From Sphagnum compactum (Eukaryota; Bryophyta; Sphagnopsida; Sphagnales): a DNA stretch of 64,000 nt. The stretch spans positions 4,039,207 to 4,103,206 of the forward strand of contig OZ234496.1 of NCBI GenBank assembly GCA_965153455.1, in the 5' to 3' direction. Positions 48,269 through 60,975 of the stretch are shown here, one piece after another; the stretch's first letter is position 1, and each line of letters opens with the position of its first letter. The notes under the pieces are model-generated. The model saw nothing but the letters and a program-made list of their open reading frames with translations. It did no database searches and was not told where the DNA came from. The translations under genes were made by a program, and so were the position numbers.

Positions 48269-51200
48269 CAATGGCAAAGATCGTGTCTAATTGTCAACCA
48301 TTTGAAATTCAAACATATGAAGTTTTGCCATTTGCAAGGTTGCATTGAGAAGCTACTTGCAATTCACCACACTCATGTTTTACCTAGAAGGGTGGTAATT
48401 GCTGACGGTTTGTTGATGGCCAATTAACAGAATTAAAAGAGATATAATATAGTACTAGTATCAGCTCCCCACTACGAAGTTTTGGTTTTGAGCTTCACCC
48501 AAAAGTCTTTCTTTACTTGGTATAAAACCACTCCTATTTCACGGAGCACAAGAAGTTAGGTTTTAGGTTTTTTGCAAAAATGTGTGTTCTTCATTGTTTT
48601 GGGGTTTCTACATCTCTTTGGTAGTAGAGTGCTTGGTATTGCTTATATTATTGATTGGCTCCCATGTACTAATGTGCATTGACCCATAAGGTTAGTAACC
48701 GACCACTTGATCTTTTTTTCAAGATTTGTATTGTCCTTAAAGACAATTTAACTTCCCAAAATTTGAACATATGAATTCTTTTTTTTCCCTAGTAATATTT
48801 GTTGCCAACATTATCCTCCAAACAAATTGAACTTCGACATTTTCTAGAAGAGAGTCTTAGATTATTACTTATGACTATCTCATCATTGTCATCCAATTTA
48901 GTTTAGAATTCACGTGGGATGTAGTTTATTGTCATTGATCAATTAGAAACCAAACAAATATGTGTATAGTTTCCTTCCCAAATTACAAAGTCAACAAAAT
49001 CATTGTGTTGCTTCACATTTAAGAATCGTGATTGGCTATATTGTAAAACTGAACATAAGGTTGATTGGAAATTAATATTTAATTTTCTAAAGGAAAGACC
49101 AGACAAAATTCAACATTTTACATTGACACACTTGAAGCACATATGGCAACATCAAATACTCCAATCAAGGTCCTTCAAACAATGTGTAAATTTGCACATA
49201 ATTATGAAAATGTGATGTTTAAATAGTACACAAGGAGCAAGTTTCAATTTATGTTAGTGTCAACTTTTTGGGTTTTGCCAAATAACAATTACAATATCTT
49301 AATAGCACTTGTGTGAGCATGAGAAAAACACATGGCCAAGGAGAATATTATGTATTTGTCACACAATACTATAAGGGTTGAAAAAAAAGTATAATAGCCC
49401 ATTTACCAATATCCCAATTGCAATCTAGCTTCAACGGATTTTATTTTATCATATTTCGAATCAATGTGAACATCACATGAAATTCGATTGTAAAAAGAAG
49501 TGACAAAATAATGAAAGTGACTATATCAAATCCCCAAATATTTATTCCATTCCCACATGGTAATCATAAATTGTCACCATACCACAAAAATATTACATGA
49601 ACATCGATTAAAGTAGTATCGTTTATTGCAATGTGCATTTGACGTAAGAAAGAAAAACATTATTCCTTGTGCAAATCAGCAGCCACACTTTTAGCAGTAG
49701 GTTAGCGTCTTGGTCGGTGGCATTACCAAAATAAGGCGTCCACCCAAAGTGATAACCGAGTGCAATCGCCAAAATCTAATAAAATCTAAGTGCCCAAGGT
49801 CCTTACTGCACATAAAGACCTGCCAAATTTTTCTTACAACATTTAACAACCAGAATTTTTAGGGTCAAGGCCCTGTTGTAAGGGCATTACACCTTGGAGC
49901 CAAGGACTTTTAAGAAGCTCAAGGCACAAGGCAAAGATCCTTAAGCACGCACCTCAAACTGACTTTTCTTAACTTGTATATAACACCAACTATGGATATA
50001 AAGGATTCTCGAGGTGCATTTGTGCCAATTTAGATAACCATTGGTCTATTGGCAGGCACAAATCCCTCAGTCCAAAAACAGGTAACATGCAAAATGTCCA
50101 AATTTGAACATCCTTGAATATTTCAAAGGATTTTTTATTTTCTTTCACAAAATTTCATCTTTGGAACAAGGAACTTTAAAATTTTCATCATTTTCACAAA
50201 TAACATAATTAGTGTTAAAGGTGCCAAGGCACTACTTTCAACACCACTTATGAAACAAGTAAAACCCCTCAACCAAACAAAGACAAAAAGCAAATCCTAG
50301 TACATTTTGTCTTCAGCATGTTTGATGCTTGTCCCTTGCCAAACTATGGAGTACTTTTCGGCCATTTTACTTTTCCAAGGTAAAGAGTTAGCATTATAAT
50401 ATTCATGATTTAAAATTTCAGGGTTACAACTTTTGAAAGTCTTTTTTCATGGTTCATGGCATAGAAATGCATGGTGTAACAAACATTATTCATGAATATT
50501 ATTTTTTAAGTATGATTTTTCATGTTTCATGGTGTAGAATCATATGGTGTAACAAGCAAATTTCCTAGTTACAAGATTTGTTTTCAAGGTAACAAAGGTA
50601 TTTAAATCAGTGACAAACATGGAATAATTTAGTGAGTATTTAGTGAGTTACTAATTTGAAATTGGGGTTTCGATGGGAATTTTTGGAACATCTATTCTCG
50701 CCCCTTTTTTGTGATTAGGGCTTTTTAGAATACAATTTTGGAAAGCTTGAAGAGAGATGTATGTTTCTATTTTTTCAAATTCTTGATGCAAGTTTTGAAA
50801 GTTTTTATGAAGGAATTGTTATAAACCATAAAATTACTTATAGAATTCAAAATGCAATAATCAATACTTATAGGCACAATATGTATTTGTATTGAATGTA
50901 AGTGTGAAGGCAATTTGCATCTAGATTTGTAGTCGTAAAAACTTTTGTAAATTTATTTTAACAACCTAGTCAAGAATTAAGAATTATTATTTACCATTTG
51001 GCAATCATCCCCACGATGTGAATTGGAAAATTTGATATACGATCTTGTAGTTTCATTTGTCTTTTGTTGATTTTGTGTTGATGATGAAAAGTTGTGGTTA
51101 ATTACAAGTAGAGTTGAAGTTGGTAGGTAACTAGGGATCACATAGTAATAAATTTTGTATGCAACTAACATGCAATTAATGGTGTGCAAAATGAATATTT

Positions 51201-51599
51201 GTCATAAATATAATTGCCTAAGATAGTATACTTAACTTAAACTAATATAAATACTAAAGGTATATGCTACTATGTATATATATATATATAGCCCAATATA
51301 ATAATATATGACTATATATGCATAGACCTAGTTTAAACTAATATCCTTTATATGTAGGTTAGTATATATACTTAATAACTTTTTTAAGCTAGCGCAATTA
51401 ATGTTAACAAGCTATACTAACTAGCTTACCCTACCCTATTAGCTACAAAAATTATAATTATTGGTATTCATATTAATTATTATCTTAATTATTAATATCA
51501 AATATCAATCATTTACATTATATTTATTTATTAGTTATCATTACCTATGATATTTAATATAGCTAGTAGGCAGACTATGTTAGTATAACATTTAATTAT
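48269..51599. other. AT-rich intergenic DNA
   Basis: No gene or element recognised; TA microsatellite near 51265-51290. Confidence 0.5.
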
Positions 51600-52060
51600 T
51601 AGGAAGTAATTCTAATTAAGTTACAATTAAGATGCAACTAAAATCTTTATCCCATGATGTTTGTCCTATGTTTCAAGTTTGTAAAATACATAATTAAGTG
51701 CATTAAAAGTATTATAAGCAACAAGTGACATTTGGGATGAACGAATAAAAAACACTTGACCCTAAAAATTAAACCCAAAACATAATATGATCATCCCAAA
51801 TTATCTACCCACCTATGGCCAGAGTGAACCAGCCCCCATGACTACACTAATTGGGCATTTTGTCCATAAGATGGGCTACATGATTCGCCTCTTTTTCATT
51901 CACCTTTTTGCCTTATGTTAAACAATATTATGCTACAGTCAATGTTTTTTGGTTGTTGACTTTTGACCATTTTTTTTTCATTGCCAATTTTTTCCCAACC
52001 CTGACGTCCATACTACCCACCCACATAATTACCCTACTAACCTAAATCTTAGCTTGGCCT
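51600..52060 (-). repeat. Dispersed TAGG-flanked family, copy C
   Basis: Read on the minus strand it has GTTGGGAAAAAA, GTTTAACATAAGG, GAATGAAAAAG, TGGACAAAATGCCCAATTAGTG and GGGGGCTGGTTCACTCTGG, in the order seen at 5460-5760 and 7700-8060. The 51735-51790 part (GGGATGAACGAATAAAAAAC) matches pieces near 18.27 and 19.83 kb. Confidence 0.55.
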
Positions 52061-52089
52061 ATGAACTAACAATTAATCCCTTACTTACC

Positions 52090-52720
52090 TTGGCAAAACT
52101 CTTATTTCCTCTTGGCTAAACTTCTATCTCTTGGCTAAACCTATATTTCTTCTTAGCTAAACTTATAGTTCTTCTTGGCTAAATTTTTTTTTGGCAAAAC
52201 CTATTTATCTTAATGGTTAAACTTTTATCTCTTGGCTAAACCTATTTATCTTACTCGCTAAACTTTTATCTCTTGGCTAAACCTATATATTTTATTGGCT
52301 AAACTTCTATCTCTTGGTTAAACCTATATATCTTACTAGCTAATTTTTTATTTCTTGGCTAAACCTATATATTACTAATTAAACTTCTCTCTCTTAGCAA
52401 AACCTATATTTCTACTTGACTAAACTTATATTCCTTGGTTAAACCTACATTTCTTCTTGGTTAAACTTATATTTCTTGGCTAAACTTATATTTCTCCTTG
52501 GTTAAACTTCTATCCCTTGGCAAAACCTATATATATTACTAGTTAAACTTTTATTTCTTGGCTAACCCTATATTTCTTCTTAGTTAAATTTATATTTTTT
52601 AGCTAAACCTATATTTCTTCTTGGTTAAACTTGTATCTCTTAGCTAAATTTGTATTTCTTCTTGGCTAAACTTTTATTTGTTGGCAAAATCTATATATCT
52701 TACTAGTTAACCTTCTACCT
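52090..52720. repeat. ~20/40-bp minisatellite TTGGCTAAACCTATATTTCTTC
   Basis: About thirty degenerate half-units of [CT]TTGGCTAAAC[CT]T[AC]TAT[TC]TCTT in 630 bp, alternating 'AAACCTATAT' and 'AAACTTCTAT' forms, giving a higher-order ~40-bp period. Confidence 0.9.
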
Positions 52721-54659
52721 AATTCTTACTCCAAAAATTAACTAAAAGAATAGATACATTTTTTGGTAATGCCATTTTAATTATTAACAAAACATCTACT
52801 TATTAGGGTGAAAGCACATTAAGGTGTAATACTTTTAGGCACATATGGAAGTCCATAATAGCAGAAATTAACAATGTGAAAGTAGTGTGAAGGCAGGATA
52901 CCTTGAATCACACAAATCATTTTACAAGTTATCATTTGAAAGTTATTATAAAAAAAAATTGCAACCCTAGTTTACCTTATGGAGAACTTAAATTTGAAAG
53001 ATGAACTTCTAAATGATTATATTTATATTATAATTTATCTATATCCATTTATAAATCATGTGCTTGAATTAATTTTTTCTAATGAATGGTCATTGAAATG
53101 GTATTCAATAACAAAATTCAAGTTTTTTTTTAAGATTAAACTTTAAATCTTGTCATTTGGACAAAATAAATCACATTACTATATTGTCATATAAAGTGGG
53201 GTGAATTGATAGTAAAGGGGTTTTTTTCCATCCTTGGGGTTTCAATGATCAATTTTCACAAATGACATGAGTTGTGGTCAATAATGGTAAGTTGACTAAA
53301 TATTTCCTACCTACATAACCTACTAGGTAAACTAAGTGACTTACTTAATAACTTAAACTTGGCTTTTAACCTAGCCTAGGTAATGACACATGTCAACAAC
53401 TTATAAATTGAAATGAATGAAATTATCAATAATATAATATATACAAATATAGAAATAAGTATCTTTTTTTAATATTAAAATAATAAAAATTTAAACAATA
53501 ATTGTATAAATAATGGGACTACATTGTTTAACTTTATAAAAGCAATAGCAAAATGACAATGCCACATAAGCTAGTTTGGATGGATGAAACGTTCATGTAA
53601 ATCACATATCTATCCAATTACCATTACAACTTGGTGCCACATATTATTTTTTATGATTGAAATTTTATACAACTTGTCTAAGGTGACTAGAACAAATTGT
53701 AGTCACATGTGGCATTTATGTCAAAAAAATAATCGAAAAAATCAATTGTTAATATGCAAATTCCTTGTAGTGTGACTTATCATGATTCGATTATACTCCT
53801 CTCAACTTCTATGACTACTGACTTGCCATGACTTGATAGCTCCTAGGGACTTGTTGGGACTTCATCAAGTCTTTTCCCTTCATCTTAATGTTACCTTGTT
53901 GATGTGCTTGAACATTTTTTCCTTTACAATAAACAAGAACTAGAAGTTTAGATGTTGAGCTTAGAAGCTTACCCAACTATTCAACCAATGGTGTTTGTTA
54001 CACAACCACATGTGGGGCTAAAACATTTAATCCCATAATAGGTGGAAATGCCCATAATTGGATTAACCATTATACAATTATAAAAATACCATTAATAACT
54101 TTTAAGACATGTTACAACAATCCAAGGATTTTGCATCAAATGCCTAGAATGGTATATATTTATATACCATAACTACTTAAAAAATTCAGACCACAAATTG
54201 TTCCAAGACTAGCCAAGGTTCTCAATCTAAAACAACATACCCTTTTGTCAACAAGCAAAAAAAACAAATAAGAACTTGTCCAAATGAATTACAATAGATG
54301 ATTGCAAACAACCTAAAGGATCAATTCACCAATCAAACATTCATCATGAATAAAAAGTCGAAGAACATGGTACATGCATTAATAGGTGAAACTGGAAGAC
54401 CATTACAAATACCTATCCATGATGAACATGTCCTTTCTGTGATACTTGCTATAGTATCAATAAGATATGTGTAGGAACTATTTGACCTACCTATGTCAAT
54501 TGGAATACTCAAACCAAAAAAGTTAAGAGGTTTGGTAGTGTGATATTATTTAAAGGTGTTTCAATTGGAGTATCAATAAGAGGTGTTCAACAACCATCAA
54601 TATGTCACAAATTTACAAGCTTAATGGGTTTGTTCCAAATCCGTGTGAAATCTATTATT
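52721..54659. other. AT-rich intergenic DNA
   Basis: No gene. Degenerate CCTA/TAGG runs recur at about 53305-53385. Confidence 0.5.
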
Positions 54660-54864
54660 TCATGGGTTCATATTGTTTAAATATGAATGTTGTGTGTTAT
54701 TTAAACACAAAAGTCGTGTGCACGACTTTTGTGTATAAACAACACAAATAGACATATAACATCTATGTATAAATAATATGAATAGGCATATAACATTCGT
54801 GTCGAAACAATGTGCACAACATCAATGTTCAAACAATACAAATAGATGAATGACATTCATGTTT
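54660..54864. repeat. Head-to-head short-repeat array around a palindrome
   Basis: Core ACACAAAAGTCGTG (54705-54718), TG, then its exact complement (54721-54734). To the right are four units of about 26-34 bp (AAACAA-ACAAATAGACATATAACAT...). To the left ATATTGTTTAAATATGAATGTT is the inverted form of the same unit. Confidence 0.8.
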
Positions 54865-55307
54865 ATTCCATACGAACGTATGAAAACTACATTTCACATG
54901 ATTATTATTACCAAATTGTGACCCATGAAATTTAAGAGGTGAGGTGTAAAGAGTTGGAAGTGGGGCAAGACTTAATCAATTGTTTATCCTAATTTTGATC
55001 GTGGAGCTAATATTTTTAGAGATGTCAATCGAGGAGTTATTGAAAAATCTCATTGATTATCATCTTTTTCGCCCATAATACCAATGAATTATTTGTACAT
55101 TCCTTCAATATAGATATGTAATGGACTATTGTAAGTACTAAAGTACCTAGAATGGGAGTTAGACAATTATCACATGGAACATTTGTTATATTGGTACATG
55201 GGAACAATGTTTTGCCTAGCGTAGATTGTGGCTATATTCATTAGGTACCACCTACAACAGAAAACATTACAATAGAGAAGCCTAAAAGGCAACATCCTAT
55301 AAAATAG

Positions 55308-55680
55308 CTTCCATCTCCTCCTTATGTCAAGGACATTAATCTTGATGCACACATACATATGTTCAAAGTTGCAAATAACGCTAATGGGGAAACAAAGGAT
55401 GAAAATATTTTGAACATGTTTGTACTCACATTAAAGGTTACAATGTTGTTTGGGTCAAAAGTTTCTACGATAACATCCAAATTATATGTTCATTGAATTA
55501 GAACATGTGTTAATTTACAAATGTTTTCAAACAATGAAAAAATAGACTTATAGTTGAAGATGCATTTCAACTTTAAGTAAAACAAAATGGATCATATGGA
55601 AATGTATTATGAATGTTTCATGAAGCTGCACAAAAAGGAATCATGGGTTTTGCAACCACGCAAATCATTAGATTTTTAAT
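55308..55680 (+). pseudogene. Ty3/gypsy-like gag relic
   Basis: The frame 55308-55496 reads PSPPYVKDINLDAHIHMFK then NANGETKDENILNMFVLTLK, the layout of a retrotransposon gag segment (D-x-x-AH-x-x-x-F, ANGE, N-x-F-x-x-TLK). After stops and a frame change, 55587-55678 carries MEMYYECFMKL, resembling the next gag block (YYER-x-x-KL). Multiple stops make it dead. Family assignment is by motif pattern from memory. Confidence 0.5.
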
Positions 55681-56093
55681 GAAATGGGACAAAATTTCAT
55701 TAATATGCAACTTCTATGGTTTTGGTAAAAAAGGAATAATTGATTAGGACATATTTAATGAAATTGTTTTTAATAATTTAAGATAGTCACATGTTGCACT
55801 AAATAATTTTTAATCATAAAATTCTAACATGGATATTATGAGGTCCCAAATTAATATGACGTGAATTAAAATGGCACATCATTGTACAAATGCAATGGTT
55901 TTTTTTTGGGTCATGGAATTACAAACTATATTTTCCATAACATGTTGTGATAAAAAATACATGTCGTCAAATTTTCATTTTTTAAAATTTGGGTTTTGGG
56001 GCCATTCACCACCACAATATGTACACTTTTGTATATTACATTTCTACATGATTGTATATACACACTATATATGTTAATGCACACATCCATTAA

Positions 56094-56147
56094 GGTTTGA
56101 ACCCAAGATTTCATGGAGATGCACCAAGATCTTAACCACCAAATCAC
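56094..56147 (-). repeat. tRNA-like / SINE-like pol III promoter segment
   Basis: On the minus strand, GTGATTTGGTGGTTAAGATC (box A-like) is followed ~25 nt later by GGGTTCAAACC (56104-56094), a good box B match. The spacing and the lack of foldable acceptor and anticodon arms suit a tRNA-derived SINE remnant rather than a functional tRNA. Confidence 0.4.
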
Positions 56148-57299
56148 TTCAAAACTTTAATATGGTCAACATGAAATTATGTTTAAAAATTCAAATTTTA
56201 ACATATGTTTTTCTTTTCAAATTTTATTCAAATGTTACAAATGAAAAGATGATCTTGAAACTTATTGAATAATGTATTTTTAAAAATTATAATTTTTAAA
56301 TAATCAATTTTTTAAAATAATTTAAAATAAAATGTTATCAATAAATCAAATATCTACAAATATCTTTTCATTTAAATTGACCTACAATCTTTGTAAGGAC
56401 TTAACGGAGATTCAATTTGACAACATTTTTTAACAATGTTATTTTTGTTATGTAAAATTTAGGTCATTTTTTAAAGGAATTGCAAGCTTCTATTTTCCCC
56501 AATATGATTAGGTACAAAAAACAAATTCTCATTTTTGCAATGTTGTTGAAATGAAAATCATCCATAAAATTATTTAACCACATTTGGCTATAAACAAGTT
56601 ATGAAGCTAAAAACTTGTGTAAATCCTTCAATATTATGGCTATTTATTATAAACTATTGTAAAAATTTGATGATACAATTTTTTTAAATTGAGGAAATTT
56701 GATTTTTTTTTTCAAAAAATCTTTTGTTGATGTTGTGCCCCATTAAATTGGCAAACATTGGCCAAAAGAACAAAAATATTAAGTAGTCAATATAGTCATT
56801 TAATTTTCAACACTACATTCTTTTAAGAACATTAATCACACATTAATACAAATGATTAATTACACAAATTTGAGAAAAATATTGCAACATATATGCACAA
56901 AAAAAAATAAAAATTTAAGATGTAAATATATATTTTACCTTCGTTTTTTTTCTAAAAGTAAAAACAACATGATTTGGTTAAAAGTTGGTATTAAATAGTT
57001 GAAGTAAACCCTCCCCTAACCAACAATATTTTTATTTTTTCTTTTTCGGTGGTGAAGTTTTGCAATTTGGTGATTTTTTGGGAAAGTTTGGAAAAAATAG
57101 TGCAAATTCAAGGGAAATTGCAAACAACAATAATTTTGCCAAAGATTTGAAATCAAAATTTGGAAAGAAAAAAAAGGCCTCTCTTAATGAATAAGTTTTT
57201 TAAAATAATTCTTATAACTTCAACCTTAAACTCATAAATAATTCCAACATCTAACTTATTTTAAAATTTTACAACAATCTTTGAATTATATAAACATTA
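56148..57299. other. AT-rich intergenic DNA
   Basis: Nothing recognisable. Confidence 0.6.
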
Positions 57300-57600
57300 T
57301 CCAAAAATATTAGAATTTCAAAAGTCCTTTACCACATGCAAACAAGGTGTAATGTACATGACATGCAAAAAAAAATTGTAAGCCATGATACAAGAAATTA
57401 AAGCCTAAAATAGTTAAACATAATTTGGTATATTTTGAAATTATGACCATTCTTCAAAACAAAATGAAGAACTTGCACACTTTTAAAAAATTCATAAGTA
57501 TTCCATAAAGATTAACAGAAAACATGTTCATGATGTATTGGGCCAATTACATATATATAGATTGTAATATGTTGCAAAATATTTCGTTCAAAGATTCCTT
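57300..57600 (+). repeat. Dispersed ~300-bp repeat, copy 2
   Basis: Matches copy 1 (30000-30310) block by block: CCTTTACCACATGC, AAGGTGTAATGTACATGACAT, TTTGGTAT, AAAAATTCATAAGTATTC, AAAACATGTTCATGATGTATTGGG. Confidence 0.65.
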
Positions 57601-58899
57601 TGTATGGAAAAATCAAAGTGACCATAATCAAACCTACAGTCCTTGGGTCGTTTGTCATTGTTGGTTCATTTGATTGCAATTTGACCCAAATGGGACCTCC
57701 TTAAAACCTTTTAAAAGAACAAGTACAAACTCCTACATTGTTGGCTAGTGCCATTCTTGATGACATTTCAACCAAGCCTATTTTGACATATTCTTTCACA
57801 CTAGAGGTGGTGACAGGTATTTACATTATACTTTAGATTTGTGCTAAATAAATAGTCTTGATTGAAATAGATTGACAATTTATGCACTTAACGCCGATCA
57901 ATTGAATTTTTGGATCCATAATTTGTATGTGATGGTGTTCAATTTTGTTGAAGGTTGAATTCATTTTTGTTGCTTTCATGAAGGGATGTGTGTACAATTT
58001 TTTTTAATTTTAAGTTTGGCATTTTATTTTGATTTTAAATATGGTAGAAAAACTTTCGAAATGGCATGAAGAAGAAGAGTAATTTCCAATTCAAACATAT
58101 CAAAAACTACTTGTAGCAATCCAAAAGGAAGAGTTTTTGTAAAATGCATACATATTATGCAACTTCAAAATGATTAATGTGCCAAGTTATTACAAGGCAT
58201 TTCTATTTTCTCCACACATGGAAAAAGAGGTAATCCATTAAAAAAATCATAAAATTCAAGTAAATTAATGAACAAATCATTAATTCATATATTTACAAAT
58301 TACAAGTACATTAACATGATATCTCAAATGTTTATATGCCAAACTAGTCTTAAATTTGTACATAAAATTGACCTTCATCTAAATTTTGAAGTTTATATAT
58401 TGAAAGAAAACAAAATTAATTACCCATATGTAGATTAAAATTGGAGAAGATTTGGACACTATTAGAAGGTTTTATCTTTTGGCAAAGAAAAAAAAAGCTT
58501 GACCATTCATCACTTGGCAATATAAATGGCAAGTGAAACCTAATTAAGAAGATCAAGAAAGAGAAAAGGTGATAAAAGTTGGAGGGCCTACAAGACATGT
58601 TTGGACTCAAGCATTTGACCAATTGTTAAATGACCCATGGGTGAATATTAAGTTATATTAAACTAGTTTATTTGTGGAAGTACTTTGAATACAAAGAACA
58701 CCATATTTGACATTTGCATACAAAACTTGCATCTAGTTCAATTTCAATTTTTGGAAGCAATATCTTTTAAATTATTGTTGACTTAAATACCAATTTGTGT
58801 TGTTATTAGGCATTGAATATTTCATGCAAGATACAACACAAGACTCATTTTGTTGTTATTTTATACATTCATGACATTTTAAATTCATAACCTATCAAT
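57601..58899. other. AT-rich intergenic DNA
   Basis: No gene recognised. Confidence 0.6.
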
Positions 58900-58903
58900 T
58901 AGA

Positions 58904-60096
58904 ATGCATGATTTTGATGTGAAAATGTTTGTGCAAGAGAATGGTGCAATATTTACTACGTGTGAAAAAAACTTTATTCAAAACTTGAAGTCTATACAAA
59001 CTTTGTTGTCAAAAGACAAACCAATGTTTGAGTTTTTGGGATTCGTACTTTTCAATGTGTTTCCATGTGATGTGTTCCAAATTGCATAACCGCAACAACA
59101 ATTGCTTAACCACAACAACAATTGCTCATGAATGTGGTAAAATTCCTTCCTTTGAACATGGTGGAAACTTCTCCATATGGGAGGCACATTTCAGAGTGGT
59201 GAAATTCAACTTGTGGAAAGAAATCAACAAATTGTGCATATATGATATTGAGGTACAAGAATTTATTAAAATGAGCATTATGGAAAATGATGCATGGGAA
59301 TCAACATTATGAGATGTTTCATTTATCATTTTTTTTTCAAAAATGTGACAATTAAAAGTCATGTTTCATTGGAGCAACTCTGATTTCCTATGCTATCCTT
59401 GTAGGTTTCAAGCATTTTAATTCATAATACACATTTTTAGAAGTGTTGATAATTTTTATTTAATGACTTTTAAATAAATGCTTTTCTAAATTTTCATTTG
59501 CTAGTAATACTTTTAAACTCATATGGAATGGAAAAATAAATGGGGCTTGTCAAAATATTACATTCTTGGCATTCTTTTAACAAGTCCACTTACATTTCAT
59601 GGATTTTGGCAACATGTCAAAACAAGTGTAAAGAAGACAATGACAAGGAATATATGATTTGATACTATTTTAAAACTTAAAACTTCTATACAAATTTGAA
59701 TGCTTATTATATTGGATGGTTATTACCATTGGTTGTTTATCTAAGGTTAAGACACATTCTTCCTACAAGTTTAGTAACGAATTCTTTAAAAAATGATCAA
59801 GCTCACTACACCCATCTTTGGAGTAGAAAATGGAATGGCCAAAACAATTTTTCATGGTTTCACACCATGAGAGAATGTGCAAGCAATTGGAGGTACTATC
59901 TAATTTCATTTATTTTCAAATCACGATATATTGTATGTCTTACACTTCCATTTTTCTTGTCAACGTTAAAGTTGAATGGATTTGGTATGATATGTTATTG
60001 AGTATTTGTAAAATATTTGTCGAATCATTTTTGAAAGTCGATAACAAAAATGACTTATGGAAAACACAATCACCTCAACAATTTTATCATAGATAG
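58904..60096 (+). pseudogene. Scattered coding-like fragments, unidentified
   Basis: Successive plus-strand frames have a protein-like look: 58904-59089 (SIQTLLSKDKPMFEFLG), 59028-59312 (IPSFEHGGNFSIWEAHFR...FNLWKEI), 59696-60001 and 59830-60096. The second faintly recalls the N-terminus of a retroelement gag (F-x-G-x-NF-x-x-W). No frame is long, and stops separate them. They could be parts of one decayed retroelement upstream of the GC-rich segment; this is weak. Confidence 0.25.
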
Positions 60097-60129
60097 CCCC
60101 CATTTTATGTATGATCATTTTACTATCGT

Positions 60130-60975
60130 TGGAAATGCCACATTGTTTGACGCACTCCCAAGTCCCTAGTTAGTCCCAAGATGGGGCTAACTTCCTCAAG
60201 TTGCGGAAAAAGTAAGGGATTCGGGGCACGCTCCCAACCTTCAGCACTAAAAAGGGTAGAGGGGCGTGCTGAAGCCTCGGGATGGGACTAGGAAGAGTGA
60301 CAAGCTTACTTATGTACTCGAACCTACATCAAAACCAACCAACAAGTTGGTTAGTTCACTTTCTGGAGCACCCTTGGTGCTAAGACAAGCCACGGGCAAC
60401 TCTGGACTCACAAAACTCACCACGGCCCGGACTCGGGGGAAGCCACCACCTTCCCCCATATAGTATTCTCTGTGTTCGCCCACGGCACCCGCATCCGAAT
60501 GGCTTTTTGTCCCGGGACTCCCAAGGAGGAGTCCCAAAACTATCCCGGTTTGGACTCCCGGGACTTTGGAAGCTCATAACTCCCAGCTCAAACCTCCGAT
60601 TGGGATGAGGTCTAAACTAATCTTGTAGCTCTCCTCAAGAGCTTTCCAACGGTGTGTTGCACTCCACCTGCACGCACTAGGATCGGGTCGATTCTTGACT
60701 TTTAGTGGTTGGGAGTCAAACTGTTAGTTTGACTCCCAGCCCTTCTTTTGACCATAACTTGTGCTACAGATATTCAAATGGCCCATGCGAGCCCATTTTC
60801 AACATCTACACTTCAAGACCTTTCCAACAGTATAAAGAACACTTCAATGCAAGGTGTTTTGACCCCTGCAATCAAGCTCTGAGTTTTTGGGAGTCCCGGA
60901 GGACTCCAAGTTCCCACTTTTGGGAGTGTGAGTTTCATCCTCACACTTTGCCTCAAAGTGGGGTTGCGACATTGC
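60130..60975. mobile_element. GC-rich insertion, retroelement leader/LTR-like
   Basis: Composition jumps abruptly from AT-rich DNA. It holds repeated GGGACTCC/GGAGTCCC foldbacks (CGGGACTCCCAAGGAGGAGTCCC near 60512 and GGGAGTCCCGGAGGACTCC near 60889). It also has the CATAACTCCC...CCTCCGATTGGGATGAGG...GAGCTTTCCAACGG word order I associate with plant LTR-retrotransposon non-coding regions. Ends not resolved. Confidence 0.4.
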
